From: an uncultured Sutterella sp.
GTDB taxonomy: Bacteria; Pseudomonadota; Gammaproteobacteria; Burkholderiales; Burkholderiaceae_F
NCBI GenBank assembly: GCA_900552195.1
Contig: URYO01000062.1
Span: 1 to 7,270 of the forward strand
DNA length: 7,270 nucleotides
Direction: 5' to 3'
Under the pieces are notes generated by a model. That model worked only from the letters and a program-made list of their open reading frames with translations, was not told the DNA's origin and made no database searches. This document shows positions 1 to 6,911 of the stretch, in pieces. The translations under genes were made by a program, and so were the position numbers. Position 1 is the stretch's first letter. Each line of letters starts with the position of its first letter.

Positions 1-153
1 AGTATTAAGCCTCTGAAAGGCTGAAAAAGTAAGGCGCGACTCAGCATTAGGCTCCGGTTAGACGGTAAAATCTACTTTTTACGTTCGGCTGGGCCTTTTT
101 GCGTCCGCGCTCGAACCAATCGAATAATTTGAAGAATTTTTGGAGAAAGATTA
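1..153 (+). other. Non-coding leader region upstream of thrS
   Basis: No gene is visible here: all three + frames hit a stop within the first 24 bases, and there is no tRNA 3' end. Small inverted repeats are present: AGCCT (8-12) with AGGCT (18-22), and GTAAAA (65-70) with TTTTAC (77-82). AAAAAGTA (24-31) is also perfectly complementary to TACTTTTT (73-80), so the second element could choose between two partners. In E. coli, ThrRS represses its own mRNA through a structured leader that mimics tRNA-Thr. I cannot recognise a threonine anticodon-like loop here, so a regulatory role is only inferred from position. The ribosome binding site for thrS, GGAGA, is at 142-146. Confidence 0.5.
99..128 (+). 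promoter_or_regulatory. Weak sigma70-like promoter candidate for thrS
   Basis: TTGCGT (99-104) is followed after 18 bases by AATAAT (123-128), which matches the -10 consensus at five of six positions. The -35 matches at only three. Initiation would be near 135, giving a very short 5' untranslated region ahead of the GGAGA at 142-146. A second -10-like hexamer, TAAAAT (66-71), has no -35 partner at a usable distance. The main promoter could equally lie upstream of the window. Confidence 0.2.
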
Positions 154-2079
154 ATGATCGAAGTAACTCTGCCCGACGGCTCCAAACGTGAATTCGATTC
201 ACCGGTTACCGTAGGTGACGTTGCAGCCTCTATCGGCGCCGGCCTGGCTCGCGCTGCTTTGGCAGGTAAAGTTAACGGCAAACTCGTGGACCTGTCTCAC
301 CCGATTACCGAAAACAGTACGGTTTCGATTGTGACTGACAAAGACCCTGAGGGCCTTGAGATCATTCGTCATTCGACCTCTCACTTGATGGCTCAGGCAG
401 TCAAGGAACTGTATCCGGAAGCCCAGATCACGATCGGGCCGGTGATTGAAAACGGTTTCTACTATGACTTCTCTCTGCCGAAACATCTGACCAACGAAGA
501 TCTGCCGCTCATCGAAAAGAAGATGGACGAGATCGTCAAACGCGATCTTCCGATCGTTCGTGAAGAGATGGACCGCGACGAGGCCGTCAAATACTTCAAC
601 TCCCTCGGCGAACACTACAAGGCCGAAATCATCGGTTCTATTCCCGCAGGTGAAACTATTTCTCTGTACCGTCAGGGCGACTACGTCGACCTTTGCCGCG
701 GACCTCACGTCCCTAGCACCGGTCGCCTGAAAGTTCACAAGCTGATGAAACTTGCCGGCGCTTACTGGAGAGGTGACAGCAAGAACGAAATGCTGCAGCG
801 AATCTACGGTACCGCCTGGGCTAAGAAGGACGATATGGCTGCTTACCTCCACATGCTGGAAGAAGCAGAAAAACGCGACCATCGTCGCCTCGGCAAAGAA
901 CTCGATCTCTTCCATTTCCAGGAAGAAGCTCCCGGCCTGATTTTCTGGCATGCACGCGGCTGGGCACTCTGGCAGCAGGTCGAACAATACATGCGCCGTG
1001 TTTACCAGGATAACGGTTACCAGGAGGTTAAGGCACCTCAGCTGTTAGACCGTTCTCTGTGGGAAAAATCCGGGCACTGGTCTAAGTACAAAGAGAATAT
1101 GTTCACGACAGAGTCGGAAAACCGCTACTACGCTCTGAAACCGATGAACTGCCCGGGCCACATTCAGATCTTCAACAGCGCCGTTCGTTCTTACCGCGAT
1201 CTGCCGATCCGCTACGGTGAGTTCGGCGCTTGCCACAGAAATGAACCGTCCGGCTCTCTGCACGGTTTAATGCGCGTCCGCGGCTTCACTCAGGACGACG
1301 GACATATCTTCTGTACCGAAGATCAGATTCTTTCCGAATGCACCGCTTACACCAAGCTCGTTCAGAAGGTCTATGCCGACTACGGCTTTACGGATATCTC
1401 TTACAAGATTGCAACACGTCCTGAAAAACGTATCGGCGATGATGCAACTTGGGACAAAGCAGAAAAAGCTCTGATGGATGCTTTGGATGCTTCCGGCATC
1501 AAATATGACATCCTTCCGGGTGAAGGCGCATTCTACGGTCCGAAGATCGAATACCATCTGCGTGACTCCTTAGGCCGCGGCTGGCAATGCGGTACGATCC
1601 AGGTTGACTTCCAGATGCCGTCTCGTCTCGGTGCCGAATATGTGACCGAAAGCAACGGCAGAGCCACTCCTGTCATGCTTCACCGCGCGATTGTCGGCAG
1701 CTTGGAACGCTTCATCGGCATGCTGCTCGAACACTATGCCGGTCAGCTTCCTCCGTGGCTCGCTCCGGTACAGGTCGCCGTTGCCAACATTACCGACGAT
1801 CAGGCCGATTACGCTCAGGAAGTTGTTTCTATGCTCAAAAAGGCGGGTCTTCGCGCCGAAGCAGATTTGCGAAACGGCAAAATTACATATAAGATTCGCG
1901 AACTTAGCCTGCAGAAGCTTCCTTACATCCTCGTTGTCGGAGCTAAGGAAAAGGCAGAAGGTAAAGTCGCGGTTCGAGTTCGCGGCGGCAAGGATCTTGG
2001 CGCCATGAGCGTGGAAGACTTTATTAAGCTCGTTCAGGAAGATGTGGCCACACGCCGCAACGTGAACGAAATTGAATAA
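154..2079 (+). CDS. thrS: Threonine--tRNA ligase (ThrRS)
   Basis: Cytoplasmic class II synthetase that charges tRNA-Thr with threonine, using ATP, and hydrolyses mischarged Ser-tRNA-Thr. At 641 residues it is the normal bacterial full length. Domains in order: TGS (about 1-62), editing domain with HSTSH (H73, H77) and DLCRGPH (C181, H185), the class II catalytic core (about 245-535), and a carboxy-terminal anticodon-binding domain (about 540-641). The three zinc ligands known from E. coli align with C333 (MNCPGH), H384 (DDGHIFC) and H510 (MLHRAIVGS). Motif 2, [19 protein letters not shown], is intact. The ATG is preceded by GGAGA with 7 nt spacing and gives the usual [10 protein letters not shown] amino terminus. 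A small departure is DDGH where I recall DDAH as typical. It is first in the cluster, 16 nt ahead of infC. Confidence 0.98.
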   Translation: MIEVTLPDGSKREFDSPVTVGDVAASIGAGLARAALAGKVNGKLVDLSHPITENSTVSIVTDKDPEGLEIIRHSTSHLMAQAVKELYPEAQITIGPVIENGFYYDFSLPKHLTNEDLPLIEKKMDEIVKRDLPIVREEMDRDEAVKYFNSLGEHYKAEIIGSIPAGETISLYRQGDYVDLCRGPHVPSTGRLKVHKLMKLAGAYWRGDSKNEMLQRIYGTAWAKKDDMAAYLHMLEEAEKRDHRRLGKELDLFHFQEEAPGLIFWHARGWALWQQVEQYMRRVYQDNGYQEVKAPQLLDRSLWEKSGHWSKYKENMFTTESENRYYALKPMNCPGHIQIFNSAVRSYRDLPIRYGEFGACHRNEPSGSLHGLMRVRGFTQDDGHIFCTEDQILSECTAYTKLVQKVYADYGFTDISYKIATRPEKRIGDDATWDKAEKALMDALDASGIKYDILPGEGAFYGPKIEYHLRDSLGRGWQCGTIQVDFQMPSRLGAEYVTESNGRATPVMLHRAIVGSLERFIGMLLEHYAGQLPPWLAPVQVAVANITDDQADYAQEVVSMLKKAGLRAEADLRNGKITYKIRELSLQKLPYILVVGAKEKAEGKVAVRVRGGKDLGAMSVEDFIKLVQEDVATRRNVNEIE

Positions 2080-2085
2080 CTAATT

Positions 2086-2098
2086 GGAGACGAAAATA
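2086..2098 (+). promoter_or_regulatory. infC ribosome binding site with non-canonical AUA start
   Basis: GGAGA (2086-2090) lies 5 nt ahead of ATA (2096-2098), which is in frame with IF3 and followed by an Ala codon. The only conventional start nearby, TTG at 2084, overlaps this Shine-Dalgarno sequence and has none of its own. IF3 is known to discriminate against non-standard start codons, and infC genes typically start with AUU or a similar poor codon, which makes translation of infC fall when IF3 is plentiful. The AUA call is inferred from the spacing and from the resulting (M)[12 protein letters not shown] amino terminus. Confidence 0.8.
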
Positions 2099-2617
2099 GC
2101 TCAAGAACGTACACACCGGATCAATGGCGAGATCCGCGTCCCTGAAGTTCGCTTGACAGGTCTTGACGGCGAGATGATCGGTATCGTCAGGACCTCTCAG
2201 GCTTTAGCCATGGCCGAAGAGGCAGATGTTGACTTAGTGGAGGTCGCGCCGAACGCTCGTCCTCCGGTCTGCCGTCTGATGGATTACGGTAAATTCCGCT
2301 ATCAGGAGCAGAAGAAGGCACAGGAACAGAAGGCCAAGCAGAAGGTCATCCAGGTCAAGGAAGTGAAGTTCCGTCCGCAGACGGATAAGAACGACTACGA
2401 CACGAAACTTCGTGCTTTGACTCGTTTCTTAGCCGACGGCAATAAAGCAAAGGTCACACTGCGCTACAGAGGCCGTGAAATGGCTCACCAGGAATTTGGT
2501 ACAGATCTCCTGAATAAAGTGAAGGAAGATTTGGCTGATATCGCTCAGGTCGAATCCTTTCCTAAACTTGAAGGCCGCCAGATGATTATGGTTCTGGCTC
2601 CTAAGAAAAAGAAATAA
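2096..2617 (+). CDS. infC: Translation initiation factor IF-3, AUA start
   Basis: IF3 binds the 30S subunit, keeps 50S off and checks that initiator tRNA sits on a proper start codon. From the AUA start the product is 173 residues, close to the family norm. Visible are the amino-terminal domain beginning [15 protein letters not shown] and containing [19 protein letters not shown], a lysine- and glutamine-rich linker helix, and the carboxy-terminal domain with [11 protein letters not shown], the [10 protein letters not shown] loop and the [11 protein letters not shown] tail. A TTG at 2084 would add four residues (METK) but lacks a Shine-Dalgarno and destroys the one that fits. The gene follows thrS by 16 nt and is probably co-transcribed with it. 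Translation is expected to be self-limited by IF3 through the poor start codon. The linker-proximal motif reads RPQTD where RPGTD is more usual in what I recall. Confidence 0.96.
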   Translation: MAQERTHRINGEIRVPEVRLTGLDGEMIGIVRTSQALAMAEEADVDLVEVAPNARPPVCRLMDYGKFRYQEQKKAQEQKAKQKVIQVKEVKFRPQTDKNDYDTKLRALTRFLADGNKAKVTLRYRGREMAHQEFGTDLLNKVKEDLADIAQVESFPKLEGRQMIMVLAPKKKK

Positions 2618-2756
2618 TATTCTTACAAATTAATGATTTGTTTTGGAGTATTATTACGACCCTGCTTTCGGGCAGAAAATAAGTGAAACCAGGCTGAACA
2701 AGATCCTCAGTGTCTGAGGGCGCCTGCAATCATCTAATAAAAGGAACTTAGGCAAA
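2618..2756 (+). promoter_or_regulatory. Structured leader before rpmI-rplT, candidate L20 operator
   Basis: The 139-nt gap starts AT-rich and then becomes hairpin-rich. CTGC (2662-2665) can pair with GCAG (2672-2675). CAGGC (2690-2694) can pair with GCCTG (2722-2726), enclosing a perfect 6-bp hairpin, CCTCAG (2705-2710) and CTGAGG (2714-2719) with loop TGT. This leaves an uneven internal loop of ten bases on the 5' side (2695-2704, TGAACAAGAT) and two on the 3' side. In E. coli, L20 represses rpmI and rplT by binding an irregular mRNA stem that imitates its 23S rRNA site. A similar role here is inferred from position and shape only. The rpmI ribosome binding site AAGGAA (2741-2746) is outside the stems. 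No convincing promoter was found. Confidence 0.45.
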
Positions 2757-2954
2757 ATGCCCAAGATGAAAACTAAAAAAGCTGCGAGCAAGCGTTTTAA
2801 AGTTCGCTCCGGCGGCTCCATCAAGCGTGCACACGCTACCAAGCGTCATATTCTCACCAAGCGCACGACGAAGAACAAACGTCACCTGCGCGGCATGTTA
2901 ACCATCAGCGAGTCGGATAAAAAAGAAATCCGCGCGATGATGCCTTACGCTTAA
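2757..2954 (+). CDS. rpmI: 50S ribosomal protein L35 (bL35)
   Basis: Small basic protein of the large ribosomal subunit that binds 23S rRNA. It has 65 residues, the standard length, and about a third are Lys or Arg. It starts with the family hallmark [14 protein letters not shown] and continues with the usual [19 protein letters not shown] and KRHLRG segments. The ATG has AAGGAA (2741-2746) about 10 nt upstream, a slightly long spacing. It lies 18 nt ahead of rplT, and the two are probably translated as a coupled pair. In E. coli the L20 product of the next gene controls this start. No defect is seen. Confidence 0.98.
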   Translation: MPKMKTKKAASKRFKVRSGGSIKRAHATKRHILTKRTTKNKRHLRGMLTISESDKKEIRAMMPYA

Positions 2955-2972
2955 TTTAGAGGAGAGAATAAG

Positions 2973-3329
2973 ATGCCCCGAGTAAAACGTGGTGTAACGG
3001 CTCGTGCCCGTCATAAGAAAGTATTTGCGCTGTCCAAGGGCTTTACCCTTCGCCGCAATAATGTTTATCGTGTCGCTAAGCAGGCAGTTATGCGTGCCGG
3101 TCAGTACGCATACCGCGATCGCCGCAACAAGAAACGTGTATTCCGCCGTCTGTGGATTGCTCGTATCAATGCCGGTGCTCGTGCCAACGGCATGAACTAC
3201 AGCCAGTTCATGAACGGCCTCAAGAAAGCCGGTATTGAACTCGACCGTAAAGTTCTGTCCAACATGGCCATCTTCGATAAAGAAGGTTTCGCCGCTGTTG
3301 TTGCCAAAGCTAAAGCTAGCCTTGCTTAA
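2973..3329 (+). CDS. rplT: 50S ribosomal protein L20 (bL20)
   Basis: L20 binds 23S rRNA early in 50S assembly and in several bacteria also represses its own operon. The product has 118 residues, the usual length. The long basic amino-terminal extension [16 protein letters not shown] is present, followed by [30 protein letters not shown] and [19 protein letters not shown], all typical. The ATG has a strong AGGAG (2960-2964) with 8 nt spacing. One stretch differs from what I remember of the family: [12 protein letters not shown] (residues 22-33) has Leu26 where Gly is usual (KGYYGARSRVYR in E. coli). The gene is followed by a hairpin and an intrinsic terminator, so it closes the first transcriptional block. 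Confidence 0.98.
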   Translation: MPRVKRGVTARARHKKVFALSKGFTLRRNNVYRVAKQAVMRAGQYAYRDRRNKKRVFRRLWIARINAGARANGMNYSQFMNGLKKAGIELDRKVLSNMAIFDKEGFAAVVAKAKASLA

Positions 3330-3343
3330 TTAGCTTCAGACAC

Positions 3344-3379
3344 GCAGGTTTCAAGCCGATTTCAGTGCTTTGAAACTGC
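3344..3379 (+). other. Imperfect hairpin between rplT and the terminator
   Basis: GCAG (3344-3347), TTTCAA (3349-3354) and GC (3355-3356) can pair with CTGC (3376-3379), TTGAAA (3370-3375) and GC (3367-3368). This leaves single-base bulges at G3348 and T3369 and a loop of about ten bases. Part of the 5' arm, CAGGTTT (3345-3351), can instead pair with AAGCCTG (3394-3400) in the 5' arm of the downstream terminator, with one G-U pair. The two folds exclude each other. This could be an antitermination switch for pheST or chance; I have no calculated energies. Confidence 0.45.
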
Positions 3380-3385
3380 TAAAAT
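3377..3385 (+). promoter_or_regulatory. Extended -10 promoter candidate ahead of pheS
   Basis: TGCTAAAAT fits the extended -10 pattern TGnTATAAT, with five of six hexamer positions matching. No good -35 hexamer is found 16-18 bases upstream. Initiation would be near 3392, so the transcript would begin with the terminator hairpin itself, which is an awkward arrangement. It is recorded because the 29 bases between the terminator and pheS leave no room for a separate promoter. Confidence 0.2.
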
Positions 3386-3390
3386 ACCTA

Positions 3391-3427
3391 CAAAAGCCTG
3401 GTTTGATATGCCAGGCTTTTGTTTTTT
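3391..3427 (+). terminator. Intrinsic terminator between rplT and pheS, possible attenuator
   Basis: A perfect 11-bp inverted repeat, CAAAAGCCTGG (3391-3401) and CCAGGCTTTTG (3411-3421), encloses a 9-nt loop and is followed by six T (3422-3427). This is a classic rho-independent terminator on the + strand. It occupies the same place as the pheST attenuator in E. coli, between rplT and pheS. I find no Phe-rich leader peptide upstream, so if it acts as an attenuator the sensor must be something else. It probably separates thrS-infC-rpmI-rplT from pheS-pheT-ihfA, with pheS reached by read-through. Confidence 0.9.
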
Positions 3428-3456
3428 CAGGTTACTAAAAATCCAACTGACCCAAT

Positions 3457-4473
3457 ATGGAAGATCTCAGTCTAATCATTCAATCTGCCAAAGAGGCTTT
3501 TGATCAGGCCGCAACGCCGGCAGCCCTGGAAGACGCGAAAGCTGTCTATCTCGGCAAAAACGGTTCTTTGACAGCATTGCTGAAGGGGATGGCAAAACTG
3601 TCCATCGAAGAAAAACGCGCTCGCGGAGCCGAAATCAATAAAGCCAAACGTGAAGTCGAAACGCTGCTCAATAATCGACGCGAAGCTTTGGCCCGCGAAG
3701 AACTTAACCGTAAATTGACCTCTGAATCGGTCGATATCACATTGCCGGGCCGCACATTCGGCAACGGCGGTATTCATCCGGTTATGAGAACCTGGATGCG
3801 CGTTGAAGAAATCTTTAAAACCATCGGCTTTGATGTTGCCGACGGCCCTGAAGTTGAAAACGACTGGTACACCTTTACAGCCCTGAATAATCCGCCTAAT
3901 CATCCGGCCCGCAGTATGCAGGATACGTTCTACGTTGACATGAAGGATGAAACCGGCAAGCAGCTTCCGTTGAGACCGCATACCTCTCCGATGCAGGTTC
4001 GCTATGCCCGTCAGCATAAGCCGCCTATTAAAGTTATCGCTCCCGGAAGAACCTATCGTGTGGACTCTGACGCAACGCACTCTCCGATGTTCCATCAGGT
4101 CGAAGGTCTTTGGATCGACGAAAACATCAGTTTTGCCGACTTGAAGGGCGTATACGTTGACTTCCTGAAGCATTTCTTTGAAACGGACGACTTAATCGTT
4201 CGTTTCCGTCCGAGCTACTTCCCGTTCACTGAACCGAGCGCTGAAGTGGACATGATGTTCACCAGCGGCCCGAGAAAGGGCAAATGGCTGGAAATCAGCG
4301 GCTCCGGTGAAGTCCATCCGAATGTGGTCAGAAACTTCGGATTAGACCCGGAACGCTACATCGGTTTTGCTTTCGGTTCCGGCCTCGAAAGACTGACCAT
4401 GCTCCGCTACGGAATCGACGACCTTCGTCTTTTCTTCGAAGGCGATCTCCGCTTCCTCAAACAGTTCAACTAA
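3457..4473 (+). CDS. pheS: Phenylalanine--tRNA ligase alpha subunit
   Basis: Catalytic subunit of the alpha2-beta2 PheRS, which charges tRNA-Phe in the cytoplasm. The 338 residues match the family. Residues 1-90 form the predicted helical coiled-coil arm that contacts tRNA. The class II core follows: motif 1 region from GIHPVMR (105-111), motif 2 [19 protein letters not shown] (196-214), the [17 protein letters not shown] strand, and motif 3 [17 protein letters not shown] (303-319). Ala305 corresponds to E. coli Ala294, which sets the size of the Phe pocket. Glu285 in GSGEVHPNV stands where I recall Met. The ATG is fixed by an in-frame TGA at 3448-3450 just upstream and by the normal amino terminus. 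No Shine-Dalgarno is visible in the 25 bases before it, which is unusual among the genes here. pheT follows after 17 nt. Confidence 0.97.
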   Translation: MEDLSLIIQSAKEAFDQAATPAALEDAKAVYLGKNGSLTALLKGMAKLSIEEKRARGAEINKAKREVETLLNNRREALAREELNRKLTSESVDITLPGRTFGNGGIHPVMRTWMRVEEIFKTIGFDVADGPEVENDWYTFTALNNPPNHPARSMQDTFYVDMKDETGKQLPLRPHTSPMQVRYARQHKPPIKVIAPGRTYRVDSDATHSPMFHQVEGLWIDENISFADLKGVYVDFLKHFFETDDLIVRFRPSYFPFTEPSAEVDMMFTSGPRKGKWLEISGSGEVHPNVVRNFGLDPERYIGFAFGSGLERLTMLRYGIDDLRLFFEGDLRFLKQFN

Positions 4474-4490
4474 TCGGCGAAAGGATAAAA

Positions 4491-6902
4491 ATGTTATTTT
4501 CAGAAGAGTGGCTGCGCCATTACATCAATCCTGCCCTCAGCAGCGATGAGCTGTGCGAAACCCTGACGATGGGCGGCCTGGAAATCGAAGGCGCAGAACC
4601 GATTGCGCCGGCCTTCACCGGAGTGGTCGTTGCTCAGGTATTGACCTGCGAACAGCATCCGAATGCAGACAAACTGCATGTCTGCACGGTGGATATCGGT
4701 AAAGAGGAACCTGTGCAAATCGTCTGCGGTGCTCCGAACGTTAAAGCCGGAGTCAAGGTTCCGTGCGCTACCATCGGCGCTGTGCTTCCGGGCGACTTTA
4801 AGATTAAAAAAGCCAAACTCCGCGGTGTCGAGAGCAACGGTATGCTTTGCTCCAGCAGGGAATTAGGCATCAGCGAAGATCATTCCGGTCTGTGGATTCT
4901 TCCGGAAGACGCTCCTGTCGGTGAAGACATTCGCGTCTACGAACGTTTCGATGACAAGAAGATTGAAGTCAAAGCAACTCCGAACCGCGGTGACGCTTTA
5001 AGCGTGATCGGTGTCGGCCGTGATTTGAGAGCGCTGACCGGTGCCGAGCTTTCCCTCCCGGATTTCTCTCCGGTTCCGGCTACCTGCGACTGCGTTCACG
5101 AAGTGCGCAATGAAGCTCCGGATCTTTGCGGACGCTTTGCCGGCCGCGTGATCTGCGGCGTCAATGCCAAAGCCCTGACTCCGCAGTGGATGAAGGACCG
5201 TCTGGAGCGTTCCGGACAGCGTTCGATTTCTGCGCTGGTGGACATCTCCAATTACGTGATGCTGGAACTCGGTCGTCCGACTCATATTTTTGACCTCGAT
5301 AAGCTTGACGGGCCGCTGACCGTTCGCTGGGGTAAAGGAGGCGAGAAGGCCGAATTGCTGAACGGTCAGACCGTCGATATCGATCCGTATTTCGGCGTGA
5401 TCAGTGACAACAACCGTATTGAAGCGATTGCTGGCATCATGGGTGGCGATCATGCTGCTGTTTCGCTGGACACGAAGAATGTATTCATTGAAGCGGCTTT
5501 CTGGTGGCCAAAAGCTATTCAGGGCCGCTGCAGAAAATTAAATTTCTCGACGGACGCTGCATACAGATTTGAACGCGGTGTGGATTTCCAGTCCAATGTG
5601 GACCACATCGAATACATCACTCGTCTGATTCTTGAGATTTGTGGTACCGCAGAAACCAAGGTCGGCCCGGTTGTCGACGAAATCGAAGAGCTGCCGGTTC
5701 GCGAACCCGTCCGCATGAGGGCAGACCGCTGCAGAAAAGTTATCGGTGCCGATATCTCTGACGACAAAATGGCCGAGTGCTTTACTCGTTTAGGCTTCTC
5801 TTTCAAGAAGGAAGGCCGCACTTTCGTAGTAGACGCTCCGAGCTATCGTTTTGACATCGAGATTGAAGAAGATTTGATTGAAGAAGTCGCTCGTCTCTAC
5901 GGTTATCAGAACCTGACGGAAATTCCTCCGCTGGCTCGCGTAGCCATGCTCGAACGTCCGGAAGCGAAACTCGATCGTCACGAACTTCGCAAGAAGATGG
6001 CCGGTTTAGGGTTCCAGGAACTGATTAACTATTCCTTCATCAGTGAGGAAGCCGAAGCGGACTTTGCCGAAGTTAAGGATCCGATTAAAGTTTTGAATCC
6101 GATCGCTTCCCAGATGGCTGTCATGAGAACACAGCTGATCTCCGGCTTGGTGGATCGTCTTAAGTACAACCTCAATCGTAAAGCCGACAGAGCAGCCTTG
6201 TTTGAATTAGGCCGTATCTTCAGACGTGATCCCTCCGTTAAGGGCTCCGACGCTGCCGTTGAAGGCGTGTATCAGCCGCTGCATCTTGCCGCTCTGGTAT
6301 ACGGCTCAGCTCGCCCAGCTCAGTGGGGAGAGAAGGCTAGAAACTTTGACTTCTTCGACTTGAAGGGTGCGGTTGAGATGCTGCTTCCGGGCCGCAACCT
6401 CCGCTTTGAAAAATCTAATCATCCGGCACTCCATCCGGGACGCGCTGCCACCGTTTATCTCGACGGTGAAGAGATTGGATTTATCGGCGAACTGCATCCT
6501 AAGCTTGCTCATAAGTACGAGCTGCCGCATTCTCCGATTGCCTTCGAACTCAAGGAAGAAGCCCTTTTGGATGTCGGGGTTCCGGTTAACCGCAGCTTGT
6601 CTAAGTTCCAGCCGATGTCTCGCGATATCGCTGTCTTCATTGACGATGCCGTGCCGGTTCAGAAACTGATGGACGCCGTGCGAAAGGCCGCAAAGAAAGA
6701 TCCGCGCCTGCTGAGTTTGTCATCTTTTAAACTCTTTGATCTTTACAAACCTCAGGATGGTGCTAATGTAGGGAAGAAGAGCCTTGCGTTTAATATGTTG
6801 CTTCAGCGCCCGGACGCACAGCTTTCTGAAGAGGAGGCTGACGAGGCCGTGGCGGCTGTGGTAGAAGCCCTCGGTAAAGAGGGTGCAGTCTTGAGAGATT
6901 AA
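4491..6902 (+). CDS. pheT: Phenylalanine--tRNA ligase beta subunit
   Basis: Large subunit of PheRS. It binds tRNA-Phe and edits Tyr-tRNA-Phe, and partners with PheS from the gene just upstream. At 803 residues it is full length for the long bacterial form. Domains in order: an amino-terminal segment, an EMAP-like OB-fold tRNA-binding domain (about 39-150, with QHPNADKLHVC at 55-65), the B3/B4 editing region (about 210-380, with GIMGGD at 315-320), B5 (about 406-475, ending in DLIEEVARLYGYQNL), a catalytic-like fold without synthetase activity (about 480-690), and a carboxy-terminal ferredoxin-like anticodon-binding domain (about 706-800, starting FQPMSRDIAVFID). The ATG has AAGGA (4481-4485) with 5 nt spacing and sits 17 nt after pheS, so the two subunits are likely made together. 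I see no frameshift or missing domain. Confidence 0.97.
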   Translation: MLFSEEWLRHYINPALSSDELCETLTMGGLEIEGAEPIAPAFTGVVVAQVLTCEQHPNADKLHVCTVDIGKEEPVQIVCGAPNVKAGVKVPCATIGAVLPGDFKIKKAKLRGVESNGMLCSSRELGISEDHSGLWILPEDAPVGEDIRVYERFDDKKIEVKATPNRGDALSVIGVGRDLRALTGAELSLPDFSPVPATCDCVHEVRNEAPDLCGRFAGRVICGVNAKALTPQWMKDRLERSGQRSISALVDISNYVMLELGRPTHIFDLDKLDGPLTVRWGKGGEKAELLNGQTVDIDPYFGVISDNNRIEAIAGIMGGDHAAVSLDTKNVFIEAAFWWPKAIQGRCRKLNFSTDAAYRFERGVDFQSNVDHIEYITRLILEICGTAETKVGPVVDEIEELPVREPVRMRADRCRKVIGADISDDKMAECFTRLGFSFKKEGRTFVVDAPSYRFDIEIEEDLIEEVARLYGYQNLTEIPPLARVAMLERPEAKLDRHELRKKMAGLGFQELINYSFISEEAEADFAEVKDPIKVLNPIASQMAVMRTQLISGLVDRLKYNLNRKADRAALFELGRIFRRDPSVKGSDAAVEGVYQPLHLAALVYGSARPAQWGEKARNFDFFDLKGAVEMLLPGRNLRFEKSNHPALHPGRAATVYLDGEEIGFIGELHPKLAHKYELPHSPIAFELKEEALLDVGVPVNRSLSKFQPMSRDIAVFIDDAVPVQKLMDAVRKAAKKDPRLLSLSSFKLFDLYKPQDGANVGKKSLAFNMLLQRPDAQLSEEEADEAVAAVVEALGKEGAVLRD

Positions 6903-6911
6903 GGGGAAGTC

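Noticed and set aside
1..153. T-box or tRNA-Thr-like operator for thrS
   Set aside because: No T-box sequence or anticodon-like hairpin could be recognised, and T-boxes are not expected in this group; only short A/T-rich inverted repeats are seen.
199..987. Open reading frame of 262 codons on the - strand inside thrS
   Set aside because: It is fully antisense to a clear ThrRS, is rich in Phe, Val and Arg as expected of a reverse-strand shadow, and I recognise no protein in it.
2084..2086. TTG as the infC start codon
   Set aside because: It overlaps the GGAGA needed for ATA 2096 and has no Shine-Dalgarno of its own; the added METK does not resemble related IF3 amino termini.
2620..2660. Promoter for rpmI-rplT in the AT-rich stretch after infC
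   Set aside because: TATTAT (2649-2654) resembles a -10, but the nearest -35-like elements are 5 or about 21 bases away, so no usable pair exists.
2654..2842. Small - strand open reading frame across the rpmI leader
   Set aside because: It overlaps rpmI and the leader hairpins, and its composition is explained by the opposite strand; no ribosome binding site or recognisable product.
3331..3438. pheM-like leader peptide ahead of pheS
   Set aside because: The open frame that crosses this stretch has scattered Phe codons, but its only starts are TTG (3370 and later) with no ribosome binding site. ATG 3408 lies in the terminator loop, and its Phe codons are simply the T-run.
3472..4173. Open reading frame of 233 codons on the - strand inside pheS
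   Set aside because: It is entirely antisense to conserved PheS and shows no recognisable motif. Frames at 4998-5453 and 6720-7259 on the - strand were rejected for the same reason.
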